The notes under the pieces are model-generated. The model saw only the letters and a program-made list of their open reading frames with translations, made no database searches and had not been told where the DNA came from. From contig CM054115.1 in NCBI GenBank assembly GCA_028673005.1, forward strand, positions 196,052,370 through 196,116,369: a stretch of DNA of 64,000 nt, read 5' to 3'. The translations under genes were made by a program, and so were the position numbers. This document shows positions 1 through 10,984 of the stretch, piece by piece; within the stretch, counting starts at the first letter, position 1; each line of letters opens with the position of its first letter. Origin of the DNA: Tanypteryx hageni. Lineage: Eukaryota; Arthropoda; Insecta; Odonata; Petaluridae.

Positions 1-4
1 CAGA

Positions 5-2560
5 GTGACAACAGAAAGGGGAGGAAGCATAGACTTCTCCGAGAAATTAAGACACTTGGATAATAAGGGAAGAGAAATGCTGTTACCGCTGTTGGAACAA
101 TACGAGGATTTGTTCTCTACCACCACCATTCCACCAGCTATGAATTTGATGTCTCATCAAATTCCGATGGGACGCGTCTCCCATTCACCGAAGAACATAC
201 CGTGTGCCCTATCACCAAAAGCCCATAGTAGAAAAATTCATGGAGGAACAACTATGTGCAGGAATAATTATTCCCAGTGAAAGTCCTTGAGCCTCACCCA
301 TCGTTATTGTGCCAAAAAAGTCACCGTACGGAATGCCCAGTTTCCGGTTCTGCATGGATTTCCGAGGCCTTAATGCAGTAACCGTATATGATGTGTATGC
401 GCTGCCCAAAATCACAGACACTCGACTACCTGAGGGAGAGCAGATATTTTGCCACTCTAGATCTAACCAATGGATATTATCAGATTTAGATGGACCCGGA
501 CTCGCAAGCAAAAACCGGTTTTAATGCAGACAGTGGCCATTACGAGTACATCCGTATGCCTTTCGGGTTAAAGAATGCTTCTGCGACCTTCCAGCGTATG
601 ATGGATGTGGTGCTTCGAGGATTAAAGCCTGCGCAATGTTTAGTGCACCTCAATGATGTCATCGTGTTCGGTCGTAACCTGAAACAGCTTGCAGAACGTC
701 TGGGAAACGTTTTTAAAAACTGAGGGAAGCAAACCTATCCCTAAAATTGGAAAAGTGCCTCTTCGCCGTGGAGGAGGTGAAGTATTTAGGGCATGTAATC
801 AGTAAAGAGGGAGTCAGCCTGGATCCCAAAAAGATTTCGGCAGTGCAGACATTTCCCACACCGACTTGCATCAAAGAGTTGCAATCCTTCCTAGGCCTCG
901 CTAACTATTATCGAAGATTTGAGGATGAATACACTGTAATTGCGAGGCCGCTTACTAGACTACCTAAAAAGGGAGTTGCATTTGTGTGGACGCCTGACTG
1001 TGAAGAAGCAATGGATAAATTAAAAGGCGCTCTAACTTGGAGTCCTGTCTTGAGTTACCCGGACTTTGATAAGCCGATCGTTATCTCCACAGATGCGAGT
1101 AACTTTGCAGTCAGAGCCGTCCTGTCGTAGGAGACAGATGAAGGGGAATGCCCCATCACCTTTGCATCACGCCAATTGCACACCGTGGAAACCAATTATA
1201 CCACCACTGAAAAGGAGTTGTTGAGTGTTGTGTGGGCGATAAACTATTTTAGGTATTATGAGTATGACAGAAAGTTCCGGATTGTCACCGACCGCGAGAG
1301 TTTGAAATGGCTTTTCGGGTTGAAGGACCCGAGTAGTCGGCTCATGCGGTGGACACTAAAACTTTTGGAGTAGGACTACGAGGTAGTATATAAACCGGGA
1401 AAATACATCTGAATGCAGACGCCCTAAGCAGGAAGGTGAAACGCATGGAAATTATCGACGAGGATAATGTTATGACGGCGCAACACGGGGATGAAGAGTG
1501 TATGCGATTAAGGGTCAAGCGGAAGGTTGTGGAATAAAATGGGATCCTATGGAAGCGAACCCCAAATGGAGATAAAATGCTCGTACTGGAATCGTTGAGA
1601 GAGACTATTTTTCAGCAACACCATGAACACCCACTCAGGGGGAAACCTACAGCGAAGTGCATCACAAGCATATATTGGTGGCCTAGTCTGGACAAAGACG
1701 TGAGGGAGAGGGTGCACGAGTGTTTCCTGCAATCAGCACAGCCCTTACGGAAGAACTAAAGCGCCGCTACAGGAACTGCCCGCGGCCGACGCCCCTATGG
1801 TCTTTGTCGCCCTAGACATAGTGGGACCCCTGCTGGTGATGAAGAATGGGAACAAATACATCCTCTAGGTATCTGGTGGCCAATCAGACAGCAGAGACGA
1901 TCATGGCGGTCTTCATTAAGCGATGGGTTTTGAAATTTGGTGTGCCTTGCCATGTGCTCATGGATCAGGGAAGTAATTTATCTTGGAGATATTTGATGTT
2001 TGCAAATTCTTGGATATCGCGAGTCTATGAATATCTGCATACCACCAGGAAGGAAACAGGAGAGTGGAGCAAGTGCATCAGACAATCGCACAAATTCTGA
2101 GCCACTACATCAACATTAAAGACAATGATTGGGATGAGTGGCTTCTATATGCCGTGACGGCATATAATAACAGCAACCACTCGAGTACGAAACATACACC
2201 ACATGAAGTGGTTTACGGGTACCACATGAGGTCCCCTTTTGAGTGCTGAGATAAGGCTGCAAAACAGGAGCGAACATTATGAGGCAGATTTGAAGGAAAG
2301 ATTAAGCCAGATATGGAAAAAGTGTCAGAGGAATAGTGCTAGGGCAGAGAGACAACAGGCGACTCTGTATAACAAGGGGAGTAGGGAAGTGAATTATAGA
2401 GTGGGGGATTATGTGTACTTGAGCGAGCCATCTGTGAAGCCGGGTAGGGTGAAAAAGTTCCACCGCCCATGGAAGGGCCCATTCAAAGTCATTGAGTTAC
2501 TCCCCCCTTCCAACTTGAGGCTCCAGCTAAAATTTAGGACAGTTCATCTGATGCTGGTCT
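5..2560 (+). pseudogene. Ty3/gypsy LTR retrotransposon pol remnant (RT, RNase H, integrase)
   Basis: Pieces in all three plus frames read, in order, as a gypsy-type pol polyprotein. Reverse transcriptase is seen at about 300-720: RFCMDFRGLN near 345, then YEYIRMPFGLKNASATFQR near 540. The RT/RNase H connection is at 747-1130 (VKYLGHVISKEGV, FLGLANYYRRF, STDASN). The RNase H tail is at 1176-1373. The zinc-binding head of integrase lies near 1610-1745 (HHEHP, then WWPSLDKDV). The integrase core is at about 1800-2250 (LDIVGP, then TAYNNSNHSSTKHTPHEVVYG), followed by a basic tail near 2390-2520. Frameshifts and stops occur throughout, and the usual YLDD catalytic box reads HLND, so the copy is dead. 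No LTR or gag is visible; the 5' part lies before position 1. Confidence 0.9.
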
Positions 2561-2970
2561 CAGGATCGTCTTCAATTCTTTTCAGATCGCGTTCCTCCAT
2601 TTCGGGAGAACGATTACTAGCTCGCCCCTTGTCAATATTTCTCAGAGCTAGTGTACCCGTCTCTCGCGATCAGCGATCCACTGACAAAAGCGTTTTGTCA
2701 GTAGGCATACGGTGATTCGGAAACTTCTCACGATATCGGCAAACTGCGGTTGATGCATTTCCTTCCATTTCACCGTACACTAAGTGCATGTCTGCATACT
2801 CTTCAAAATAATAATCAATAACGACGACCCTTCTCTTAAAGAGTTCACGAAAGTACGAGGACTATCCCTAAAGTAATGAGACTGAAATTCTTATGCACAA
2901 TGTGGCAACATTGCCCCCTCCTGCCCCTTACCATTGCTTAAACAATGTCATCAGTTGCGTCTTGTTCCGT
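2561..2970. other. No gene recognised; boundary between gypsy remnant and mariner
   Basis: No coding match is seen. The stretch after 2860 (GAGGACTATCCCTAAAG) resembles a mariner-type left end about 100 bases before the transposase start, but no matching right terminus was found. Confidence 0.3.
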
Positions 2971-2973
2971 TGA

Positions 2974-3613
2974 TTGTCGGCCGTGTATTTGTTAGGTCGA
3001 TTTGTGCATCATGAAACAGTAAAAATGGAGCGGAATATCGAGCACTGGTACGCCATTAAATTTTGCATCAAATTGAACGAGACTGCTACGGAAATGTTTG
3101 AAAAGGTAAAAAGAGCATATGGCGATGAAGTTTTATATAAAGCAGAAGTTTTTCGTTGGCACAAGGCATTTAAGGAAGGAGGAGAAAATGTGGAAAAGGA
3201 TTATCGCTCGGGAAGAGTCCATGGTGAAATCAGATGAGAATGTGGAGCGGGATGAGGTCTTTCATTGCTACAGACCGACGGTTATCGGTTCGATTTATTG
3301 CAAATGAGCTGAACATTAATAAAATGCCATCCATCAAATTTTGACAGAACATTTGGACATGCGAAAAGTTTGTGCAAAAATGCTGCCCAAAAATCTGACA
3401 GACGAGCAAAAGGAAAATACGCGGAACTTCTGTCAAGAATCGTGTCATTTATGCAATTGGGGGACCCTAAAGACCATGGTTTACGCTGAATACGTCAACA
3501 CAAGAACTGTTGCAGCACAGCCTGTCCTCTTTGAGTGTATCAGGAAGTCCTTAAGACGAAGGACTGAAGCGTGCATAGGTTCGGAAGGAGGTCTTTTTGA
3601 ACGTTTATTATGA
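2974..3613 (+). pseudogene. mariner transposase remnant with internal deletion
   Basis: The N-terminal helix-turn-helix region is recognisable at 3020-3235 (EHWYAIKFCIKLNETATEMF, then AEVFRWHKAFKEGGENVEKD), as in mariner transposases. After a frameshift, the linker before the catalytic domain follows at 3341-3450 (MRKVCAKMLPKNLTDEQKEN). The frame then jumps to a C-terminal end near 3530-3610 (CIGSEGGLFE), as mariner proteins end. The whole DDD catalytic core is missing, so this is an internally deleted copy. Subfamily is not assigned. Confidence 0.85.
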
Positions 3614-3723
3614 TTTTTAAGTACTTTGTAGGATTGTTGAGAACATTAATAAAGTTATGCACTACAATGCTGCTCCTTTTATTCCTACTATGACCCCAAC
3701 TCCCACTCATTGGCAAGACATAA

Positions 3724-4745
3724 TTAAAACAAAATTACACATGCAATTACATTATAAACACATGTAAAAATAAAATTGAAATGATTTACTATTTTAAAAT
3801 GGGTTACTTTTTCAAAAAGTCCATAATTTTTTTGTTTGCTTATTTTGTTTTTGATTTTTCTTATGTATCCAGGAATTTGTAACAAGTCAACATAGACAAC
3901 ATCATCTGGATTTTTCATGAACTGGAATAATGTCTTTGCAGCTGAGGGTGCCTCTTTACAGCTTACGTTACAGGATGATTGCAGCTCTTCGTCATCCTCT
4001 CCTTCCTCTTCTTCTGTAGAATTGCTTGGACCAGCCGTCAGCTCTAGTACACTTTGGATCAACTCATCATCCGTCATTCTTTCATACCCAGGTTCATTTT
4101 CATTGGCGTTTAACCAATTATTGACATTTTCTTCATCCATATCTTGGATTCCTCAACTTCTTCCATGTCAATTGCATTTCCTGGATGGACGCTAATGTGT
4201 CAGTGGGCATCGCTCACCAATCAAGTCCCGTCTAATCAGCATTGTAGATTTGGTCTGGAACAAGACCCTTCTCCTTGATTAGTCTTTCCAACTCATCAAA
4301 GAACACTGTAGCTTCAATGTTATCGGCACTGAGTTGTTCACACTATATTTGTAGCTCTCTTATGCTATGCCTCTCTTTAAACCATTTTAACCAAACAGAA
4401 GAAAATGCAAATGTCCCAGTAATTTCTAACTTTTGGAAATAATATTTTGCCTCATTCAAAATCATTGGCCCTGATATTGGAGTTCCTTCTGCTCTTTGTT
4501 GGTTGAACCACTATAATCATGACTGAATCAAGTTCCTCATATGTCACACATTTCATTGATTTTCTTTGAGATGCTCTGGCAAATGTTTCGCAATTCGAGA
4601 CAGATTCTTCATGTTTCGACCTGTATTTGATAATATTCCAAACCGTTTGTTGGCCAATTCCAAATTCCTGCGCTAAGCTTGAAACACTTTCACCTTTTTC
4701 ATATCTTTTAATTATTTCACATTTCCTTACAACTGTTAAAACCAC
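3724..4745 (-). pseudogene. Tigger/pogo-type transposase, internally deleted
   Basis: On the minus strand the N-terminus (4745-4600) is a CENP-B/Tigger helix-turn-helix: KCEIIKRYEKGESVSSLAQ, then EFGIGQQTVWNIIK. Near 4330-4235 lies DELERLIKEKGLVPDQIYN followed by AD, the block around the first catalytic aspartate of this family. After a deletion the C-terminal acidic tail follows at 4140-3830 (MTDDELIQSVLELT, then KNPDDVVYVDLLQIPGYIRK), which resembles jerky/Tigger C-termini. The rest of the DDE core is lost. The 5' end of the same element lies on the far side of the inserted piggyBac. Confidence 0.85.
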
Positions 4746-4982
4746 CTGTTTTCATTTGCTTCACATTTTCAAGGATTTACAATAACTTTGACAAAGAGAA
4801 AATTTTTCGCATTAAATATATCTTGCTTGGAGGACAAAAAAATTATTAATTTCCCTCTGAAAATTCCAAAAGACCGGGAACTTTTTCACAACACGAAATA
4901 CCACAAAACAGACCTCGGTCTACGAACTTCTACTTTAACCCTTAGTTAGTTGCGTGAAAAAAAGTTCCGTAATTAGTAGCGT

Positions 4983-4999
4983 GGGGTCAATATGACCCC
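4983..4999. repeat. Subterminal palindrome of piggyBac (left)
   Basis: GGGGTCAATATGACCCC is a nearly perfect palindrome 45 bases inside the left TTAA. The matching copy is at 8744-8760. These are probably transposase binding sites; that role is inferred from position. Confidence 0.85.
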
Positions 5000-5148
5000 A
5001 AAATGATTTCTAAAGATAAGCAATAATATATTAATTTATTTATATTTTACTGGAAATAAAATCAATCTTACATTATAATACAATTATTTATTATAATTTT
5101 TTACAATAAACATTGATTAAAATAACTTAAAATATTTTTTTGTATTTT

Positions 5149-6867
5149 CTAATCACTTTCCCTCTCCCCACATTCAATGCACTTCATTATCATATGGTCT
5201 TTGCAAGTAAAAGCTCCACAATTTGCACATCTAGTGGACACTTTATTGTCCTTATTTCTTGGGCAATGTTCCCATCTTCCTCTTGATAGTCCCGATCCCG
5301 GTGATGGACCTTCCTCCACAAGTCCCTGTTGAGTGCATATGCGCTTTCGGAGATGCCTAGATATAAACTGACTCTGAGACCTCAAAATCTGTAGATCCTT
5401 TATTAATTCCTTCGACAATGATTTCAAAAAATTTCGCCTTGTCATTTCCTTTTGAAAGTTTTGTTTATAAACAATAAAGGCATTTATGGCAGAAACGTTC
5501 AGCAAATGAAAAAACACAGCTAACGGCCATCTTTTCGTTCTTCTGCCAACATTATAAGCAGCGCAGAGCTGATCGCACGTATCTATGCCACCTTTTGTTG
5601 CATTGTACATAGTAACTATTTCGAGCTTACGTAGATCTTGCGTGCTCTCGTCAATTATATTGTCGTGATGCATGGTTGAAAGAAGTATCATGGCTCTAGT
5701 TTTCACTGGAACATACGAAACTAGTGTGATGTCTTTAGTGAAACCAAAAATACTGCTCCAAACCTCCCTGTCTCTTCTTGGAAGAAACAGGAATTTCTTT
5801 TTTATTTTTTCGCAAAGTGCCTACAAGCGTAAACTTATAGTCTGACAGTAGTGACTTTGCCAGGGGGACGCTTGTATACCAATTATCGGTAGTAACGTTT
5901 CAGTTCATTCCTTTTATTGGCCCTACTAAACGTTTCACCACCTCATCAGGCTTATTTCCTAGTGCGTATGGCCCTTTTGGTTGAACACCCACGTATATCT
6001 CGAACTTCAATAAATAAAATGTTTTCGCGTCCACTAATGCAAAAACCTTTATTCCGTACCTTTTCGGTTTGTTCGGGATAAACTGTCAAAAAGGGCACCG
6101 ACCTTTGAAGGGAATCAGTTGCTCATCAATTGTCACGTATTCCATTGGGATGTATACCTTTTCAAAGATATCTAACAATATTTGAATAAGCTCCCTTATT
6201 GGTGATAGCTTGTCAGTTATTTTACACACTTATTGGGTAGTAACGTCATCAAACCGTATGCATCTCATCAAAAAAAGAAATCTTTTAGATGACATGGTCA
6301 AAGGAAACATTTCCATTCCAGTGCCATCATTCGCCCACAAATCATTGAAATTGAGATGAGCAGGCTTCAACACACCTGACATAAGTAATAACCCCAAAAA
6401 AGAATGCATTTCTTCCCTTGACACAACTATTGCATCACGATCTCTTTCAAAATGTTTTTGAACTTTATCTACATAAATATTCGTATTTTTTACAAGGATA
6501 TCTAGAACACGATTATCAAAAAATAATGAGAAAACCTCAAGAGGAGTTTTAGCACTCTTTGCAAGAATTGTAACACCTGGACGTTGAGTCACTATATTGC
6601 GTCTTCTTCTTCTCCAATTTTTTGGTGGAAGGGTTTTTCCCATTTCATAGACTTATCTTTGCTAAGGTATTCACTTACTGATGATTCCTCTTCTTTGCAT
6701 TCATCATCGGAGCTAACCTCTTGTTCTGTGTCTGAGTAATGATCACTATACTCCTCGAATTCCTCATCTTCATTGTCTTCCACACCTCCTACTTCCTCTT
6801 CACTTTTGTGGAACATTTCCATATAATCTTTCCCTTCACCTGGATGGCTTGAACCTTGCGAAGCCAT
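5149..6867 (-). pseudogene. piggyBac transposase (DDE_Tnp_1_7 type), broken
   Basis: Probable start is the ATG at 6867 (MASQGSSHPGEG), followed by a very acidic N-terminal region typical of piggyBac. At 6560-6240 the catalytic domain begins (FFDNRVLDILVKNTNIYVDK, then FLGLLLMSGVLK). The middle, about 6230-5707, is broken by stops but still shows ALVDAKT and TTDNWYTSVPLAKSLL, blocks around two catalytic aspartates. The C-terminal half is open at 5706-5149: NATKGGIDTCDQLCAAYNVG is the third-aspartate block, and the tail has a cysteine-rich finger (CANCGAFTCKDH, MKCIECGE). One frameshift near 6600 and several stops make it inactive. Confidence 0.92.
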
Positions 6868-6939
6868 TCTATAGCAAAAAATTAATAAACGATTTGAGAA
6901 ATTGGGTCGATTAAACAACGTAAATGTAATATAATACAA

Positions 6940-8740
6940 AAGATTATCATTTCATATAATTTACATAGAATATTTGAAAAATAGCTAAAATTTTACTAGA
7001 TGAACAATTTGAAGCTAAAAGACTGAAATAAATTATAGTAAATTTCTTGTATTTAATTTTTTGTTAGGTTGCAATAATATGTTGCATAAAATAATAGACT
7101 TACTTCTTATATTCCGGACTCGGTAATGATTTGTAGATATCCTTGCAGATACTCTTCCGTTCCTCCTCCAAATGTTACTACCAGTTGATCCAAGAGAATG
7201 TCTTACGACAATTCTTCTATTCCGGTCGGTAAATAGCAAAAAAGAAGTTACATACTACACCCTAAAAATGCAACTTTGGAGTTTAGGAAAGAACTCGAGA
7301 TAGTTTGAGATGTTGCTTCGACAGAAAAGCAAGAGCAAATGAAATCTATGCACAAAATTGAGTAAAGGGCATAAAGGCTGGTTTTCATTGGAGGGACAGT
7401 CGCATGAAGGTTGCGTTGAGGGCTTTATTAGGGATAGGATTATTTTTGCGGAGATCACTCACACTTGTGGGTTAGCCATCGGTCACGGCACGGTCGCTTT
7501 CCGGCCCCCACCTACAGCATGAAGTAGTTTATGGCTGCCCCCAACTTGCAGAAAGATTCAAGCTCACTTCTGCTGTCACCGAGCATTGCCCTCGATGGGG
7601 CTTGGGACAAAAGTTGCCTCCTCGAGCGACCCAAGGGGTTCGTGCCGAGGTCCAACCGCGTCCTCCCCTATAAGTGTGAACGTACTTGGGACTTTTCCAT
7701 AGAAACCCCATTGAAAATAGGATTTTTATATTTTGGTCTAAAACGTCCCAACCGTGACCGTCATGCGACCGGTAGGAGATCCAAAAACTTTGAAGATTGC
7801 CGATCTCATTCGTGTTCGTACTTATTCCGAAAAATAAGGGAGAAACTCGTGCTAAAAAGGGTGAGCGGTAATAAAAGGTAAACCGCTTTCTTTTATCCTT
7901 TTTGCACATGGGTACTAAAAGCTTCATCCAATGAGGGTGATAAAAAATCTGCCAAAAGTCGCTAGAAAGATGTTCCATTTTTGAGAGCATTTCACAGTAA
8001 ATGACAAAAGCATGTGATAAATAATTACTGTACAGAAAAGGGAATAATATGGATGTAATTCAATTATAAAATCTAGAAAATAGTTTCAAAAATCATGCAT
8101 CAGTCTTGATAGAATACGTGGAATTCTGCATCAAAGAAGTCATCCTCGGGTCAATTCTTCGACAGCAATTTCTAGAGAGACCACGTGCGTTTGTTTGTGA
8201 CTTTTATTGCGGGTAGATAACTATGGGAAGAAAACAGTTGCGTGTGTGCGGCCAAAGTAAGAAAACACCAGGAGAATTCCGAAAAGAGGGAAAAGGGTAC
8301 ATTGGAGGGGGGAGGGAGGGGGGGAAGAGATGGGAGGAAGAGGGGTAACCAACCTATAGTGAAAATTAGTGAAGTAGAAATGTATCAAAGAGAACTAGTG
8401 TTAAAACAATTAAATACTGCTTATCAGGAGAATTATTTGTATTTCTGATGTGATAATAATAATCTGTATTGCGTTTAACCCTTCTAGACCAATAGAGAAA
8501 AAAGCAACAGGTAGAGAGATGTCAAAATATAAGCAACTTTTTTAACCTCATATATACATAACAAATGGATACACACAAAAATAGCACATTAAAATAGTTA
8601 AATTTTCTCAATATTTACACTATATATATAAATATAAAAAAAAACAAATTAAAAAAAAACAAAAATGCTAATGTCGAAGGTAGAACAAGTTTGGGTTAGA
8701 TTGACAATACATTTCTTTAGATATTGACGAAAAAACATTG
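6940..8740. other. Unexplained 1.8-kb stretch inside the piggyBac 5' arm
   Basis: Between the transposase start and the right terminus lies sequence that is not recognisable piggyBac. The part at 7500-7900 is noticeably more GC-rich than its surroundings and carries overlapping open frames on both strands (153 aa on minus, 116 aa on plus). Neither shows a family I know. A purine-rich tract lies at 8285-8345. It could be captured host DNA or another inserted repeat. Confidence 0.4.
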
Positions 8741-8743
8741 CTT

Positions 8744-8760
8744 GGGGTCATATTGACCCC
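8744..8760. repeat. Subterminal palindrome of piggyBac (right)
   Basis: GGGGTCATATTGACCCC lies 17 bases inside the right TTAA. It sits closer to the end than its left partner, an asymmetry typical of piggyBac ends. Confidence 0.85.
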
Positions 8761-9059
8761 ATGCGACTAATTAAGGGTTAATGGGAGTATGAATTTATAT
8801 AAGATCAAACTCCAACAATTTAAACCTGTAAATACATCGCCAAAGAACAACAATGAACTAAACTTCAAATATAACAGGAATGAGAATAAAAGATCAGACT
8901 CCAACAATGTAAACGTGGAAATAATTCGACTCCCCGCCCACAACCACAGATAATCCACCTCATGGTTAATCGGGCCCCAGATAATCGACGCTCTACTGTA
9001 TACTATTATTCCAAAGTGGAAAAATGATAAACAATCACCTAAAGACACTTGAGCTATGC

Positions 9060-9386
9060 TCGAGTTTGGACATGTCACCTGATGGCGGACATGGGAAACT
9101 CAGGGAGAAGACAAGGAGAAGACAAGAAACTAAAGGGGGCCAAAATGCTGCACCTATAATCCCTGACCTTTCCACATTACCCTTCTATCCCAATGCCTCC
9201 TCCCAGAGTCACTTCCATCAGTTGTCTCTCTCTTTTGCTAATGAAGGTATCACCCCCAAAAGCTTCCATGTTTTTTGTGTGTCACTTCGACATCCCCAGC
9301 AGCTAGTCAACTTGAAGATGTCTTATTGGTGAGTGCTCACTGGGCTTCCTTATCCCAACAACTTGTTGCCATCTACTTATCCTATT
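9060..9386 (+). mobile_element. Penelope-like element 3' end (family 1), degenerate
   Basis: From about 9165 the sequence parallels the better copy at 40870-41110: CCTGACCTTTCCACATTACC, then TCACTTCGACATCCCCAGCA, then GGTGAGTGCTCACTGGG and the terminal CCCAACAACTTGTTG. It is the 3' untranslated end of a PLE. The more complete RT copy follows after an inserted pogo element, so 3'-end then new copy may be the partial tandem arrangement common in PLEs. Confidence 0.75.
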
Positions 9387-9388
9387 TA

Positions 9389-10982
9389 CCATATTTTCTG
9401 GTCTATATCACACCTTATAGATAATGTGCAAGTGATTTTCTTCAAACCTGATACAAATGTATAGATAATGTGCTGTCAAAAAAATCTATTTGAAACAAGC
9501 GCTTCTTGAAAAAAATGAATCCAATAAAATTTGGTGTGACTTTCCATTATTCAGTTTTTTTCACTGTACACCACATGGTCTTATTAAGTCTTGAATTAGC
9601 TTGGCGTCGGTATTGAAAAAGTTTTTTAATGATAATATGTGAAAGCAAAAATCATACACTTTGCAGTTTAAATTAGAAGTCATAAAATTCGCTATAGAAA
9701 AAGGAAATCGTGAGCCCAGAAGAAGTTTAATGTAGGGGAATCAAGTGTACAAGAATGGCATATAGGCAAATCAGAAAAAAACAAGCAATGCATTTTAGAA
9801 AATTTTTCTGGCGAGAACTCAAGGAAGAACTATAGGAGTGGGTGATACGAGAAAGGGCAAAAGGCATTAGGATTTCAAAAACAAGGGTCTTATTGCAAGC
9901 AAAATGCATTGCTCAAGAGATGGGCATCGTGGTCTTCGAAGCGTATCCTTCCTGGGGATTCAGTTTCATGAGGAGGGACAATTTGTGTGTTCGTACATCG
10001 ACAAGCATCGGTCAAAAATTACTGATGGACTGGGAGGCAAAAATGATTGTTTAGACAATATATGAAAAATGTCTGGAGTTGATGCAATGCATGTCGGCAA
10101 TATGGACAAGGTTCCGGTGAGTTTTGATCTTCCATGTGCTAGAACTGTGAATCTTAAAGGGATGAAAGATGTTTCAGTAGCAACTAGTGGGCATGAGAAG
10201 CTGAATTTTACAATTGTTTTGTGTGCAATGTCTGATGGTTCTACGCTTCCTGCCATGGTGATTTTTAAACAAAAGACTGTGCCGAAAAAATGCTTTCCTA
10301 TGGACATTGTAGTAACCGTGAATGAGAAAGGTTGGATGAACTAAGATATTATGAGGGTTTGGTTGGACAGTGTGGAGAAAGCGAAAATCTGCCTTTTTTA
10401 ATCAGAAGTCACTGTTAGTCATGGATTCATGTCGTTGTCATGTGATACCTGAAATTAAAAAAGGGGTCAGTAAATATTGAAAGCTAGCTATCATTCCTGA
10501 TGGTTTAACCAAAAAACTTCAACCACTAGATCTGTCCATGAACAAGTCATTCAAATAAAAATTCCAAGCTAAGTGGGAGGATTGGATGCTAGCAGGTGTG
10601 CATCAATATACTAACTCCAGGAAAGTGAAAAGACCATCCTATGCAGAAATGTGTAAATGGATTGTTGAGAGTTAGGGATCTGTGATGGCTAGTTGTGTAA
10701 AAAACGGTTTCAAAAAGGCTCTTTGTGATACACTTATGACAGACATGGAAGAATTTGAAGATGATGAAGGTGATTCTTGTGAAAATGAAGTTTCAAATGT
10801 GCCTGACCAAATTATGAGTGCTACTGAATCATTTGAGATTGACTCAGTCGATGATTTTTATGGTTTCGAATGAATTATAAAAGTTAATATGCATTAATTT
10901 CAATAAAATTTTATTTTTCTTTGTATAGCATGCATGTTTATTTTGTATAGATAATGCAGACTTTATAGACCAGAAAATATGG
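9389..10982 (+). mobile_element. pogo-type DNA transposon with intact terminal repeats
   Basis: Left end CCATATTTTCTGGTCTATA (9389-9407) and right end TATAGACCAGAAAATATGG (10964-10982) are perfect inverted repeats. TA flanks both sides (9387-9388 and 10983-10984). A further partial repeat, TATAGATAATG, lies inside both ends. The element carries one transposase gene and sits within PLE sequence. Confidence 0.95.
9660..10873 (+). pseudogene. pogo/Tigger-type transposase, frameshifted
   Basis: The DNA-binding region starts near 9668 (FKLEVIKFAIEKGN) and continues in other frames through FWRELKEELWEWV-like text and 9842-10054 (RAKGIRISKTRVLLQAKCIA). The DDE domain is clear at 10069-10344: VPVSFDLPCARTVNLKGMKD, VATSGHEKLNFTIVLCAMSD, LPAMVIFKQKTVPKK. 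It continues with MRVWLDSVW, LLVMDSCRCHV and GLTKKLQPLDLSMNKSFK, the second and third acidic blocks. The C-terminal part, 10682-10873, ends in an acidic tail. At least four frameshifts or stops inactivate it. Confidence 0.9.
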
Positions 10983-10984
10983 TA

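Larger units (their letters stand above)
4935..8781 (-). mobile_element. piggyBac element with both termini and TTAA target duplication
   Basis: TTAA at 4935-4938 and 8778-8781 brackets the element. Left terminus is CCCTTAGTTAGTTGCGTG; the right one, reverse-complemented, is CCCTTAATTAGTCGCATG. Next to each lies an almost palindromic 17-mer: GGGGTCAATATGACCCC at 4983-4999 and GGGGTCATATTGACCCC at 8744-8760. Paired end and subterminal repeats of this type are expected for piggyBac. The transposase is on the minus strand. It inserted into the 5' arm of a Tigger element, so it is the younger of the two. Confidence 0.93.
4746..8998 (-). mobile_element. Tigger 5' arm, split by a piggyBac insertion
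   Basis: The Tigger gene's upstream arm occupies 4746-4938 and resumes at 8782-8998 after the piggyBac. Its outer terminus is the sequence before 8998 (GATAATCGACGCTCTACTG), a Tigger-type end whose reverse complement begins CAGTAGAGCGTCGATTATC. It is followed by TA (8999-9000), the usual target duplication. The opposite end was not found and may have been cut off where the mariner ends near 3650. Confidence 0.75.

Noticed and set aside
1..2560. Calling the gypsy remnant an endogenous virus
   Set aside because: No envelope gene, LTR or gag is visible; the pol pieces alone support only a Ty3/gypsy retroelement.
7529..7990. 153-residue minus-strand frame as a real gene
   Set aside because: No domain, no splice or initiation context, and an overlapping plus-strand frame of similar length; probably chance in a GC-richer patch.
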